A DNA stretch of 64,000 bases from Eustoma russellianum. Its lineage: Eukaryota; Streptophyta; Magnoliopsida; Gentianales; Gentianaceae. Every line of letters begins with the position of its first letter. Positions within the stretch are counted from its first letter, which is position 1. The stretch is taken from contig AP025054.1 in the NCBI GenBank assembly GCA_036186865.1, positions 26,086,118 to 26,150,117 of the forward strand, read 5' to 3'. The notes below the pieces were generated by a model, which was given only the letters and a program-made list of their open reading frames with translations, had not been told where the DNA came from and did no database searches. This document shows, in pieces, positions 20,463-31,712 of this stretch. The position numbers were made by a program, and so were the translations under genes.

Positions 20463-23193
20463 TGTTACACCCCGTGTCTTTTAAGCACGACTTTCAACAC
20501 TCTAGGTCAACCTTAAGTGCAACTTAATTAATTATGTAGTTTACGAGACTTAGTTGCACAAAACATAGAAGAACAAAAGAAAGGGGTTAAAAGTAGAATT
20601 AAAAGAAACTAAGGGTAATTACTTAAAAGGTCCCTACTAGGAGTTAAGGGAGTTACACCACACTTTGGTATAACTCCCCATTGGCCATAAGGGGGGGACG
20701 GTTTTAACATCACAGAGAGAAGGAGAGAAAAAAACCTGCAGGAGGAAAAGAGGAAGAGAAAGGAGAGGAAGAAGAAAGAGAGAAGAAGGAAAAGGAAGGG
20801 AGAAGACCAAACTAGGTGCAATCTTCACCGAAATTCTGCAGTAAAACCGTAAGAATAACTAGAAACCAAGGCAAGTAATCTTTCTATACGCTTTATGCAA
20901 ATTTTATACCTTTGGCCCTATGTTCTTACAAAGAGAAAATATGAATCACACATTAGTATTCTTGTCTTGTCTATCATACATGCTTGTTATATGTAAGTCT
21001 TGTTGCTAATTGCGTAAAGACTTGTTCTTTGGGCCAAATTTCTGGAAAAGTTGTGCAGTACTTGTTGTTAGTCAACCATGCCCATGATAGTATATATGTT
21101 GATGTGTTTCTTGCCTTGCTCTACTCTTGTGTTGATTGTATACACTTAGATGTCGAGAGTAAGTGCAGGAAATTGAGGGATGAGTGATGATATTGTTGTA
21201 GTCTTGTTGGTTGGGTATTGTTGATGATAACTCTTGAAGGTGGTGAATGAATGAAGATTTAGTGTGGATCTTGTTAGACATTCAATAAGTGTCAATTCAT
21301 GATTAGATGTATGTTAAGTGTGATGAATCTAGTTGTTAAGATGGATCTTTAAGTGTTGAATCTGGAAGGGTTGAAGAAGAAAGGAGTTGGGTGGAAGTTA
21401 CTGCAGAAAAACTGCAGTTTGGCATCGTCAGAACACTTCGAACGCCTACATGAGGCGCTTCATGTCACTATAGGCGCTTCATGTAGCGTTCCAAGTGTCC
21501 TGGAGCTTTCCCGTACAGAAAAACTGCAATTTAGAACCGTCAGAACACTTCGAACGCCTACATGAGGCGCTTCATGTCACATTAGGCGCTTCATGTGGTG
21601 TTCAATGTGTCCTGAATCGTCCCCGAACACTTCGAACGCCTACATGAGGCGCTTCATGTCCCCATTAGGCGCTTCAAGTGGTGTTCCAAGTGTTCTGGAA
21701 GTCTTTTTGACCCTTTAAGCGCCCTATGTAAGTGTAGTAACTTTATACACTTCTTTTGAACATAAAATGCAAGGGTATTTGAGGTATATTTGAGGTGTGG
21801 ATGGTAAGTTGATCAAGTTAGAATAAGATTGAATCTTGAGTGAGTTTGTGACAAGAATGGGCTTGGAATAACACGACCATAGAGTGTGTGAGGTGCAAGG
21901 CCGTATGCTTGATAGGCATGATGTATGTGTGTGTGTTACATGTTGATATGAAGCTATTTGTGCATCCTGCATCATGACATGGGCACTTGCATTTGATTTG
22001 AGATATGTTTTGCAAAAGAACAAGAAAGGTTTAAAGTTTTCGAAAGACAAAATGGCTGCTGGTTGATCACAGGGTATAAAGAGTCACGTCTGCGAAAGCA
22101 GGGTATAAAGAGCGTGATCTGTGAATCAACAGCAGGGTATAAAGTATGTTATGGGGCCGTGGACCTATCAGCACGGAAAATGAAGTATTTTATGGGGCCG
22201 TGGACCTATCAGCACGGATATATGATATATGTAATGGGGCCGTGGACCTATCAGCACGGATATATGATATATGTAATGGGGCCGTGGACCTTTCAGCACG
22301 GATATATGTTATATGTAATGGGGCCGTGGACCTTTCAGCACGGATATATGTTATATGTAATGGGGCCGTGGACCTTTCAGCACGGATATATGATGGCTGT
22401 GGGCTGATCACCCACAGGGTATAAAGTTCTGCTACGCGAAGAATATGATATGTAAAGTGATGAAATGTTTTGTGAAATGGCATGCATGACATGTTTATGA
22501 AAGAAGACATATGCATGGGTGTTGTGTGTGATTTTAAAGAAGTACATGCATCATGGTACACGAAGCATAAGACTTGACATGCAAGAAACGTGATTAGTTT
22601 ATGACTTGCTTATGTGATACGTTGTTTTAATGCATGTTGGTTCTCGTATCTGTGTTCACATATGTGCTTTATCTGTTTTGAGAAGTTCTTATTAAGATGC
22701 CATTTGCTAACCCGAGCACCTTATTTTGGGCAATGTTTTATTCACTGGTGACTCGACGTGTGTGATTCCGTAAGGTGTATAGACGGGTTACTTGCTGGCG
22801 AAGTTTTCGCTAAGAACAATCATTCTGTTCCTTTTCAGGTGAGCCTGAATATGAGTTGATATTTATCGAAGATGACGGCGAGTGGGCTCAATGGGACGAT
22901 GGACAAGGGAATAGATAGATGCTGGATTATTCTGTTTAAGTTTGGAGACTCATTGTTATTATGTTGTTCTAAAACTTCTGTTGGCTAGATGAACAAACAG
23001 TTTGTTTTTATTCCCGCTGCATTTTATGGATGTTTAATGACGATGAAGGTTTAAGTTTTATGACGTTTCCGCTGGTTTTAGTATCTTACCTTATGAAGAT
23101 TGTACGCATGATCTGCTTGACGCTTCGTAGTTCTCGTAGTAGGCTACGGCGGGTGCACTGGTTCCGATAACGGTATCGGGCTGGGGCGCTACA
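20463..23193 (+). repeat. Gy2 3' LTR
   Basis: 2,731 bp. Translations of five separate ORF stretches are identical to those of the 5' LTR at a constant offset of 5,911. It contains a sixth 42-bp-type unit (array about 22153-22395) and a G7 where the 5' LTR has G8. No gene was seen. Confidence 0.93.
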
Positions 23194-23198
23194 GTAAG

Positions 23199-24416
23199 CA
23201 AAAGTTAAATGATCATCCAATGAGAACATGCCAAGTAAGCAAGATCATGTCACAATGATGCCACACATTCTCTCAAGGACTTACAAGATAATTTTCAAGA
23301 AGGGAAGGCACCAATAGGGGGTGGCCAAATCAATTAAAAAGAAGGAAGAAGAGCAAAACAAGAACAAGAACAAGAACAAGAGTTGCAAATTCAAAGATCA
23401 AAAGTGTTCTAGCCTTCTTCTTCTACACTCTCTTTCTCTCTTCTTTCTAAAAGCCTATTGTACTTACATATATATATTCTTGAATAGGCTTATCTTAGAC
23501 CACCACACATTCTCTTATCTTTGTAAAAGATTGATCAAGGTGTGATCAATCTTCAATCTTGCAAGGTGGTGGTGTTCGTGTGCATTGTATTGAACATACA
23601 AGGTTTGTAAAGGGTTAGAGTTGGTGTGTAACTCCATCAACCCTGTGGTAAGGTGTATTTGTGTTGTGTGATTAGTGTGAACCGAGGAAGGTGTTCCTCG
23701 AAGACTGGAGTAGGTTGTTGATAACTGAACCAGTATAAAATTCTTGGTGTCATTTACTTTCAGCACTGATTTTCTATTTCAGCACTGTGTATTGTTTTTA
23801 ATCACGTCCGTAAAAATAGTAAACGAATTTCAAAAATTACGAAACTTTTAGAAAACATATCCACACATTTTAAGGTTAATTTGGCACAAGTTTCATCCCT
23901 TTTTGATAAGTATAAGTCAATCAAACATCCAAAGTTCTGAGACTAGTGCAGTCTGATTTTTAGGCTTGCAAAGGTTGAGACTTTGAGTGTATTTGACTAA
24001 CTTCCCGAAACAATTTTTCAAAACTGTTTAAACATATTTAAATACAATATATAAGGGGTTAGTGGTTAAATTTTCAGAGCATTTGGAGTTTTGTACAAAT
24101 AGGAATTAATTTTTCAAATCAGTGTATCGTTTATGGCAGATTTCCGCAATCTGACCACCAACAATTTTTCAAGGGGTTAGAGGTTGAATTTTAATCTGAA
24201 ATTTTTAGGAGACACTCATAACATCTGAGTCTAAGTTTTCTTCAAATTTCAGAATTTTTGAAGACCTACAAACTAGTTTTCAAAACGTTTTAAACTGGTC
24301 CTGAAAACAGAATATGTTTTCAGAAGTTGAGTTTTTGGTTTTAAACAATTTTAAAAACCACACTTTCCACACCAACTATTCAACCCCCCTTCTAGTGGTG
24401 CCTTGAAGATCCTACA
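23199..24416 (+). repeat. CoA 5' LTR, second part
   Basis: This resumes with CAAAAGTTAAATGATC after the GTAAG duplication and runs to CCTACA. It aligns with 27533-28744. A (AACAAG)n purine-rich run lies at about 23354-23380. No gene; the ORFs at 23321 and 23515 are LTR sequence. Confidence 0.9.
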
Positions 24417-24418
24417 AT

Positions 24419-24430
24419 TGGTATCAGAGC
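24419..24430 (+). other. CoA primer binding site
   Basis: TGGTATCAGAGC lies three bases after the LTR end CCTACA. It is complementary to initiator-Met tRNA, as in CoB. Confidence 0.9.
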
Positions 24431-24472
24431 ACAGGAACACTCACAACAAGAAGATCTTACGATCTTTGTGAG

Positions 24473-25297
24473 ATGGCACCCACTAGCCACGAAACAGAAG
24501 AAAAAGATATGTCAAGCCAAATTCCTCCACTATTTGAAAATTAGGTAAATTCTGATTCTGACTCGGATTCTGAACTATCTTATGATGATTTATATGTTGA
24601 ATATCTTGAATTACATAAGTTTGCTAGAACTCTTGCAAAACAAAAGAAACAGTTAATTGAAGACAAGAAATTGTTAGAATCTTCTAACGAGAATCTTGTC
24701 GCTCAATTAAACGATTCAAAAGAAGAGTCGCCATGCATCATTACTGCATTAAAGACAGAGATCTCATCATTGACCACGCAAAATAATGAAATGAAATCCG
24801 AGATTTCAAGTTTTAAATCAAGGAACACAGACTTAGAGGAAATGATGAAGAAATTTGATACGAGAACAAACATGCTAGATCGCATCATTTCTTCACAAAA
24901 GCATGATAGTGACAAAACTGGATTAGGATACATGGAGACAAACGAAGCATTATCTAAACCATCCAAGTTTGTTTTGTCTAAGAAAGTAGACACATCAAAG
25001 GCATACGTAGCGCCTAAAGTGATGCAAAGACCCCCTCTCCCCTCATCTTGTCATACTTGTTCTTCATATCATGCGAAGTATAATTATGTGTCGTATAAAT
25101 ATAAGAAGAAGACTAGTACACCACTCATCTCATCTCATCGTGCTTCTTATTCTTCATATCATACAAAGAGCAATCATGTGCCATATAGAAAGCCACAGAT
25201 GCATGTGCGACATTCATATCATACAAATGCATCTAGATCACGCCCCGTGCATGTAAACAGAAATACATATAAAAAAAAAACCACACTATACGCATGA
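24473..25297 (+). pseudogene. gag: CoA internally deleted gag with coiled-coil region
   Basis: ATG at 24473 opens MAPTSHETEEKDMSSQIPPLF, comparable to MSTQRPPLFDG at the CoB gag start. After a single TAG at 24542-24544 the same frame continues directly into SDSDSDSELSYDDLYVEYLE. It then runs through a charged, heptad-rich stretch (24671-24900) and ends with DRIISSQK.DSDKTGLGYMET. In CoB these correspond to the part of Gag after the zinc knuckle. The capsid core and the zinc knuckle are therefore deleted, leaving a 274-codon frame that could give a coiled-coil protein if the TAG were read through. The Ser/His/Tyr-rich tail resembles the CoB gag-pol linker. No pol follows. Confidence 0.75.
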
Positions 25298-25525
25298 TGG
25301 GATTCTTGGCCAAAGGCCAAACGCATCTGCCCCTAACGTATATTATGTTGTGCTTTCATCACCTTTCTCACCTTTTGGAAGACCTAGAAAGGTCACCCAA
25401 ATTTAGATACCAAAAGGAACATATACAAAGGGTTGAATAAATAACCCTTACGAACGCGCATTTGATACTATTTAAAATGCATGATTTTTTTTCATCTTTA
25501 CATGTGCTTTTGATTGTCTTTCCAA
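25298..25525. other. CoA stretch between gag remnant and polypurine tracts
   Basis: It contains TTGGCCAAAGGCCAA at about 25304-25318 and a TACCAAAAGGAAC segment resembling the end of the CoB gag-pol linker. No pol motif is seen. Confidence 0.4.
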
Positions 25526-25695
25526 AATAAAGGGGGAGAGAATGCATGATTTAAGGGGGAGAGAGAAAGATTAATTGCATAAATCCAGGGGGAGCTTCGA
25601 AATTCAAAAGTTGAATGTATGCACGATTGAAGGGGGAGTGATAAGATTTAAATCATGAATGTAGGTTATTTTGAAAATCATCAAAAGGGAGAGAT
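25526..25695 (+). other. CoA multiple polypurine tracts
   Basis: Five tracts of the AAAGGGGGAGA type lie at about 25528, 25552, 25587, 25629 and 25683. The last touches the 3' LTR. Repeated polypurine tracts are a recognised trait of Sireviruses. Confidence 0.8.
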
Positions 25696-28600
25696 TGTTG
25701 AGAAAAAGGGGTTTGAGTGATTTCAAAATGCATGATTTAAATAACGTGTTACAAAGAAATGCATGACTTATTTTATGACATGACACGTTGTTGCATGAAA
25801 CTTGCCTTATATAGTTCATATATATTGTTGCCGTACTAACGAGCCATGAAGCTTTAAAGCTTACATCAAATGGCAAACATTTGTTGTGTTTATACTATTT
25901 TCAGATGCCATCATTAATGAACTAAACTAGTTCATTAAGTGAAGTACTTAGTTAATTAAACTGAGTACTTCATTAAAGGAAGCAACATTTGGACAAGGCA
26001 CAAAGGCAACAAGACTAAGAAAGGAAAGTCTTCTCCTCCTCATTTACCACACATATACACGGCCATATATATACATATATAAATATATATATTTTCAGAT
26101 TTTTTTGAAAAAGGCACATACACATGCATTTCAACGTACTACCGACACGTTATATATTTTATGCACATACGTTAACGTCACACCACCATACTTAACTCAT
26201 ATTTATGAGTATATTCAGGTCTTATATCATATGATATAAGTTATGGTGATGACAAATTCAATACGACACGTTAAAAGTTTCTAAACCGAAAATTGTCGTA
26301 TCGGACGAATACCGAAACTTCGCCAACGTGTCACGTACTTGCCATAAATAGATGGCCAGCCCCTACACTTAAAAAATAACCACAAATTTCGTGGGTTTCA
26401 TGCTATATGCAGCCATAAAATCATTCCATGTTGGCACACACAAATCACCCCATATTAAGGCCACGTTGTGGAGATTCCAATTTCAATTTTATCACATGTA
26501 AATGGTGCCACTTTAATCAGCCTTATAAGCTGAATATTAAAGTTTATATTATTTATATTATGTGTAACATAATATATATAACATGTGCAAAAATTTGGAA
26601 TTTAATTAGAGAAAAATCGGGTAATCGATAAACATCGAAAATTCGGTTTTCTACGTACACAATACATGGAACATTTTTGGCACATCATACGACACGTATC
26701 TAGACACTTTTTACATATGTCATACATCTTAAAGTGTTCTAGAAAATTAAATTAAGGGCTGATTGGAATATGCCATGTGTGTATTATTAAATGTGCACTA
26801 TTTTTCAAAGTTTGCAAAAATAAAATTCAGCACATGTATATACATATCATACACGCCTATACAGCTGAGATGGAGCATATGTGGAGCCTTGTTAGCATAT
26901 GGATTGGTCAAGAATCAATCATACAATGTTGGTGATTTAAAGAAAGAAGCTACAAAAGGTAATGTTTCAAATTTCGTCACAATTGTGACACATGCTGAAA
27001 ATTCAGTATGTGCACTAATGTGGTGGCCGAAATTTCTTCCATTATGAGCTATATTTTATGTCTTGAAACATGTGATTAATTGGAAGACAATTTGGAAGTA
27101 ATTTGAATAAGTTATGGAATTAAAATTGTGATATATTTGAATATCACACTTGCTGAAAATTTCAGCATGTGTAGTAATGTATCTTGACCGAATTCTTGGC
27201 CATATTGGTGTCCAAATTCATTTCCAAAAATGATGAGATTATTTTCTACTAATTGGTGATTTATTTCAAAGAGAAAAATCAAAGAAAATTAGAAATAATT
27301 TGAATAAAAGCACCATGTATCACACGCTGAAATTTCAGCATGTCAAGTTCATTCATGGCCGATTTCTTACTTGTTTTTTGTGGAGAAATTATCTTGCTTA
27401 ATTTATGTGATAATCTTATGAGTTATGGCAACTATTTTATGTTGATTTTGGCACATGTTTTTAGTGGAATTCTCAGATTTTCCAAGTCATCAAATGATGA
27501 CAACATTCAACCTATCAATGAGTGCCAAGTAAGCAAAAGTTAAATGATCATCCAATGAGAACATGCCAAGTAAGCAAGATCATGTCACAATGATGCCACA
27601 CATTCTCCCAAGGACTTAGAAGATAATTTTCAAGAGGGGAAGGCACCAATAGGGGGCGGCCAAAACAATTAAAAAGAAGGAAGAAGAGCAAAACAAGAAC
27701 AAGAACAAGAGTTGCAAATTCAAAGATCAAAAGTGCTCTAGCCTTCTTCTTCTACACTCTCTTTCTCTCTTCTTTCTAAAAGCCTATTGTACTTACATTC
27801 ATATTCTTGAATAAGCTTATCTTAGACCACCACAAATTCTCTTATCTTTGTAAAAGATTGATCAAGGTGTGATCAATCTTCAATCTTGCAAGGTGGTGGT
27901 GTTCGTGTGCATTGTATTGAACATACAAGGTTTGTAAAGGGTTGGAGTTGGTGTGTAACTCCATCAACCATGTGGTAAGGTGTATTTGTGTTGTGTGATT
28001 AGTGTGAACCTAGGAAGGTGTTCCTCGAAGACTGGAGTAGGTTGTTGATAACTGAACCAGTATAAAATTCTTGGTGTCATTTACTTTCAGCAATGATTTT
28101 GTGTTTCAGCACTGTGTACTGTTTTTAATCACGTCCGTAAAAATAGTAAACGAATTTTAAAAATCACGAAACTTTCAAGAAACATATCCACACGTTTTAA
28201 GGTTAATTTGGCACAAGTTTCAACCCTTTTGGATAAGTATAAGTCAATCAAACATCCAAAGTTCTGAGACTAGTGCAGTCTGATTTTTAGGCTTGCAAAG
28301 GTCTAGACTTTGAGTGTATTTGACTAACTTCCCAAAAGAATTTTTCAAAACTGTTTCAACCCATTTAAATAAAATATATAAGGGGTTAGTGGTTAAAGTT
28401 TCAGAGCATTTGGAGTTGTGTACAAATAGGAATTAATTTTTCAAATCAGTGTATCGTTTCTGGCAGATTTGCGCAATCTGACCACCAACGATTTTTCAAG
28501 GGGTTAGAGGTTGAATTTTAATCTGAAATTTTTAGGAGATACTCATAACATCTGAGTCTAACTTCTCTCCAAATTTCAGAATTTTTGAAGACCTACAACC

Positions 28601-28744
28601 TAGTTTTCAAAACGTTTTAAAACTGGTCCTGAAAACAGAATATGTTTTCAGAAGTTGAGTTTTTTGTTTTAAACAATTTTAAAAACCACATTTTCCGCAC
28701 CAACTATTCAACCCCCCTTCTAGTGGTGCCTTGCAGATCCTACA
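25696..28744 (+). repeat. CoA 3' LTR
   Basis: 3,049 bp uninterrupted, TGTTGAGAAAAAGG...CCTACA, with scattered single-base differences from the 5' LTR. The TATA-like CATAAATAGA is at about 26343. It includes the undisturbed Gy2 target, GCCAAGTAAGCAAAAG, at about 27525-27540. No gene. Confidence 0.93.
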
Positions 28745-28756
28745 ATCTATTATACA

Positions 28757-29501
28757 ATAGCTGATTTTTATTTGAATTTTTCATCTCTCACATGCCTATT
28801 CTCATGGAAAAAAGTTGAGGAGATAGTGGAGAAGTTATGCCATCTTATCCTACTATATTATCTTCATTATTTTCAAGACAATTTGAGGTGGAAATTTCTG
28901 CCAAATATGTGTACAAAGGTGGACCAATTGTGTTGTTGCATTTTGCCAAGTGTAAAAGGTGATTATGTGGCCAACCAATGGTGAGAAGACACTTAGGCAT
29001 TGATGATGAAGATAGTGACACATTGGAGTTGTTATCTATAAGGCTCATTTCACCAAATAAATAGAAACCAAAGGTGAAGAATAACAACACACAACTTTGA
29101 AGCAAACTTGAAGATCATTCTTGCTATTCTTCTTGATTCTTTCTTTGTGTAGCTAAGGTGTTTCATTTCTTGTTTTTGTTGAGCTACACTAACACGGCTT
29201 CTTGTGTCTCATTTGTAAGATTGATTAGCCAAATCTATAAGGCTACATCATTAGGTGAGAGAGGTGTTGCAACCAAGAGCTGCTTAGAGGTGGTCATCCA
29301 AGTCTGGAATAGGGTTGGTGTTTAACCCAAGGATCAAGCTTGGATCTTGTTGTAATCTAATTCATACCATAGCGAAATCCAAGGAAAGGTGTTCCTTGGG
29401 ACTAGAGCAGGTCACATTGACCGAACCAGGATAAATCTTTGGTGTTCTTGTCTTCTTTACATTTTTCTGTTTTTTTCCCGTTTTTCACTGCGGATTTCAT
29501 A
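28757..29501 (+). mobile_element. Fragment of a CoB-type copia LTR
   Basis: This follows the solo LTR 9588-10335 from AGCTGATTTTT to CACTGCGGATTTCA. It includes GGACCAATTGTGTTGTT, AAGGTGTTCCTTGGGACT and the tRNA-like-looking GATTGATTAGCC text of that LTR. Both LTR ends are missing and no target duplication is seen, so it arrived or survived by rearrangement. Confidence 0.8.
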
Positions 29502-29830
29502 GTCGAGCGATAACACCATCATTTACCACATCTCAGGGCCAGGAGCCAGTTCAGGCACAATCGAGGATGAGCCAGGGATAGATCATCATTGATGAATGTA
29601 TGGACCAGATTATGTAGTTCCTTTATGTTGTTTTAGATTTGTATTTCGATTTTGTACTAGCGACACTTCAGATGTATTTGGATTTAGTTATTTTGTTTTA
29701 TGCATGTCGATTATGCTTTGTACATTTTGTATTGCTTCTGCGATTTCGATGCACGTTTGTGTCGACGTGCACACGAATGTTATCGACGCCTTGTACTTCT
29801 CGTAGCAGAGTATGACGGACAAATCGTGCC
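29502..29830 (+). repeat. Old Gy1-type LTR fragment, target of Gy3
   Basis: This aligns with 12260-12575, up to CGTGCC, where Gy3 inserted. It continues after Gy3 at 59057-59085 (GAGACCCTAGTC...GCGCTACA). It is truncated on the left at about 29502 against the copia fragment. Confidence 0.85.
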
Positions 29831-30142
29831 TGTTGTACCCCAACGATCATGTACGTGAAAACTATGAATAAGAGACGGAATGAAAGCGACAATTTCTTTA
29901 AGCGCGTGTTACATAAGTCAACTTAACCCTCTTTACTTAAATACTATTGAAATGACACATAAAATATAGAGTTATACGAACAATGCATACCACTATATAT
30001 GTATGTGCGTGTATATGATATAAGTGTATAAATACCTACATGCGTATACATAGGAAGGTATATATACATATATCTAGTACACGAACATATAGGCGTGTAT
30101 ATATGTATATATATATATATATACATACATACACGGATACAT
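29831..30142 (+). repeat. Gy3 5' LTR, first part
   Basis: This matches 55085-55398. It contains a (TA)n/(ATAC)n stretch in which the LINE inserted. The LINE target duplication CATACACGGATACAT is its last 15 bases (30128-30142). Confidence 0.93.
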
Positions 30143-30449
30143 ATATACATACGGAGCTCTGGCGATGATGTTCCTCGGCGGCGCAAGCCGCTGACGTCGA
30201 CGGCCACATTGCCGTTCATTTCTTCCGGTCCACTCGCTTTTTCCGATTCGCTACATCACTGCTTCGCTTAACTCAATCAAAGTTCCGGTTTTTTTTCTCT
30301 TTCCCACACTACCGATATCAGCCGCTGCCACTGTTTCATTCGGCCTGACTCCAATTTCTGGTGACATCTACGCATTTTGCTGATCTCTATTTCGTTTGCT
30401 TCGGTTTCATCTCTTTATTTCTTTTGCTTCGATTACATCTGGAATTGAC

Positions 30450-31712
30450 ATGACTGTACCGTCTTTTGCTGCCGTGGTTTCCGGCGCCACCACTTCTCAG
30501 TCCATCAACATCTCACCCAAAACGGTTTCCCGGTATAAAGGTATTCCCTTAATATCCTTTTCGGATTCAGAGATTGATGAACTTGCTGCTCCATTTAAAT
30601 ATTCGTTAGTGGGTACTTTTTGGTATGGTAGACCTCCATTAAAGGTGATCAGAGAGGTTTTTGAAAAGATTGGCTTTCAACCGGATCTTCGTATTACTCT
30701 TATTGATCAGACACATATAGTTCTCAATTTTCGAACTGAAGCAGACTACTTACGTTGTTTTTATCGGCGATCATGGCATATTTCTGGATGCCATATGCGC
30801 ATCACCAAATGGACTGTTGATTTTGATCCCTCCACTGATGTGCCCATTGTGCCAGTATGGATAGCTTTGCCTGGCCTTCCCATACATCTTCATCGCAAAG
30901 AGGCCATGTTTGAAATTGTGAAACCAATTGGAAGCCCAATAAAACTTGATGTTGCAACAACGGACGGTTTACGTCCATCGGTTGCACGGGTATGTGTGGA
31001 AGTTGATATTTCCAGAGAATTGCCCCAAAAGATTTATCTCGAGGCTAAAGGCCGATTTATTCTGCAAGCTGTTATTTATGAGGATTTACCTTTGTTTTGC
31101 ACTACTTGTCGACGGTTAGGACATGCAGCATCCTCATGCACACCCTTGTCGGTGGAGAATATTCCACCACCGCCGCCACCCCCTCCGCGTCGTTCACAAG
31201 TGTAGCGTTGGACTCCGATTAAAAAGCATCCAGTAGCTCCATCCAATACTCCGGACAAGGCGCCATCGTTGTCAGAAATCCCTCCCTGCGAACGTTCTCC
31301 AACACGCAAAGATGCTTCGACTGCCGATATTACAGAGGCTATTTTGGAACCAGTGAATGAGCAAGATACTCGGCCTACAGATATTGCCGAGACTATTTTG
31401 GACCCAGTGCATGAGCCGATTGACCCCAGTGACATTGGTCACTCATCTGATACAGACCTTCCGGTGACGGATACAACTGAGATACCTGTGGTACCGGAAG
31501 ATGTAGCCACGCGCATCCAGCAGCTGCCTTCTACTCCAGACACGGAAATCTTAATCTCTCGCTTACAGGACTCAGCAGATGATTTCATTCAGGTTGTCCC
31601 ACGTCGAAAACGTCGAGCAAAGAAGGATCTTCCACCACTACCTCCGTCGTCTATTCTCACACGCAGCGCCTCGCATGCGGTACAGGGAAGTAACACTACA
31701 CTCTCTCAATGA
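30450..31712 (+). CDS. LINE ORF1 protein (DUF4283 and zinc knuckle), one internal TAG
   Basis: This is the likely RNA-binding chaperone of the LINE. I chose the ATG at 30450 (MTVPSFAAVV) because upstream codons lack an ATG. Residues about 30-150 have the DUF4283 look (SLVGTFWYGRPPLKVIREVF, WHISGCHMRITKW). CTTCRRLGHAASSC at about residues 217-230 is a CCHC knuckle, followed by a proline run. A TAG at 31203-31205 stops this frame at 251 residues. The same frame then stays open to TGA at 31710-31712, adding an acidic tail with two imperfect repeats (ADITEAILEPV / TDIAETILDPV). The full reading is about 420 codons. The TGA overlaps the ORF2 start as ATGA. The TAG is either a disabling mutation or a readthrough site; most of the gene is intact. 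Confidence 0.85.

Larger units (their letters stand above)
14551..23193 (+). mobile_element. Gy2: defective Ty3/gypsy element with near-identical LTRs
   Basis: The LTRs (14551-17241, 20463-23193) run from TGTTACACCCCGTG to GGGGCGCTACA, with target duplication GTAAG (14546-14550 and 23194-23198). They differ, as far as I compared, by one G in a homopolymer and one 41-bp repeat unit. The 3.2-kb interior holds broken gag, protease, the RT end, RNase H, integrase and chromodomain-region pieces, and the RT core is missing. Recent insertion with a long-dead interior implies mobilisation in trans. Confidence 0.93.
12716..28744 (+). mobile_element. CoA: non-autonomous Sirevirus-like Ty1/copia element, with Gy2 nested in its 5' LTR
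   Basis: Its LTRs of about 3.05 kb begin TGTTGAGAAAAAG and end CCTACA. The target duplication is ATGTA (12711-12715) versus ATCTA (28745-28749). The paralogous empty site at about 59180-59200 reads GGGATCTATTATACAAT, showing that the 5' copy has mutated. The interior is only 1.28 kb (24417-25695) and has no protease, integrase or RT. It must have been moved by proteins from a related element such as CoB. Gy2 splits the 5' LTR at 14551-23193. Confidence 0.9.
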
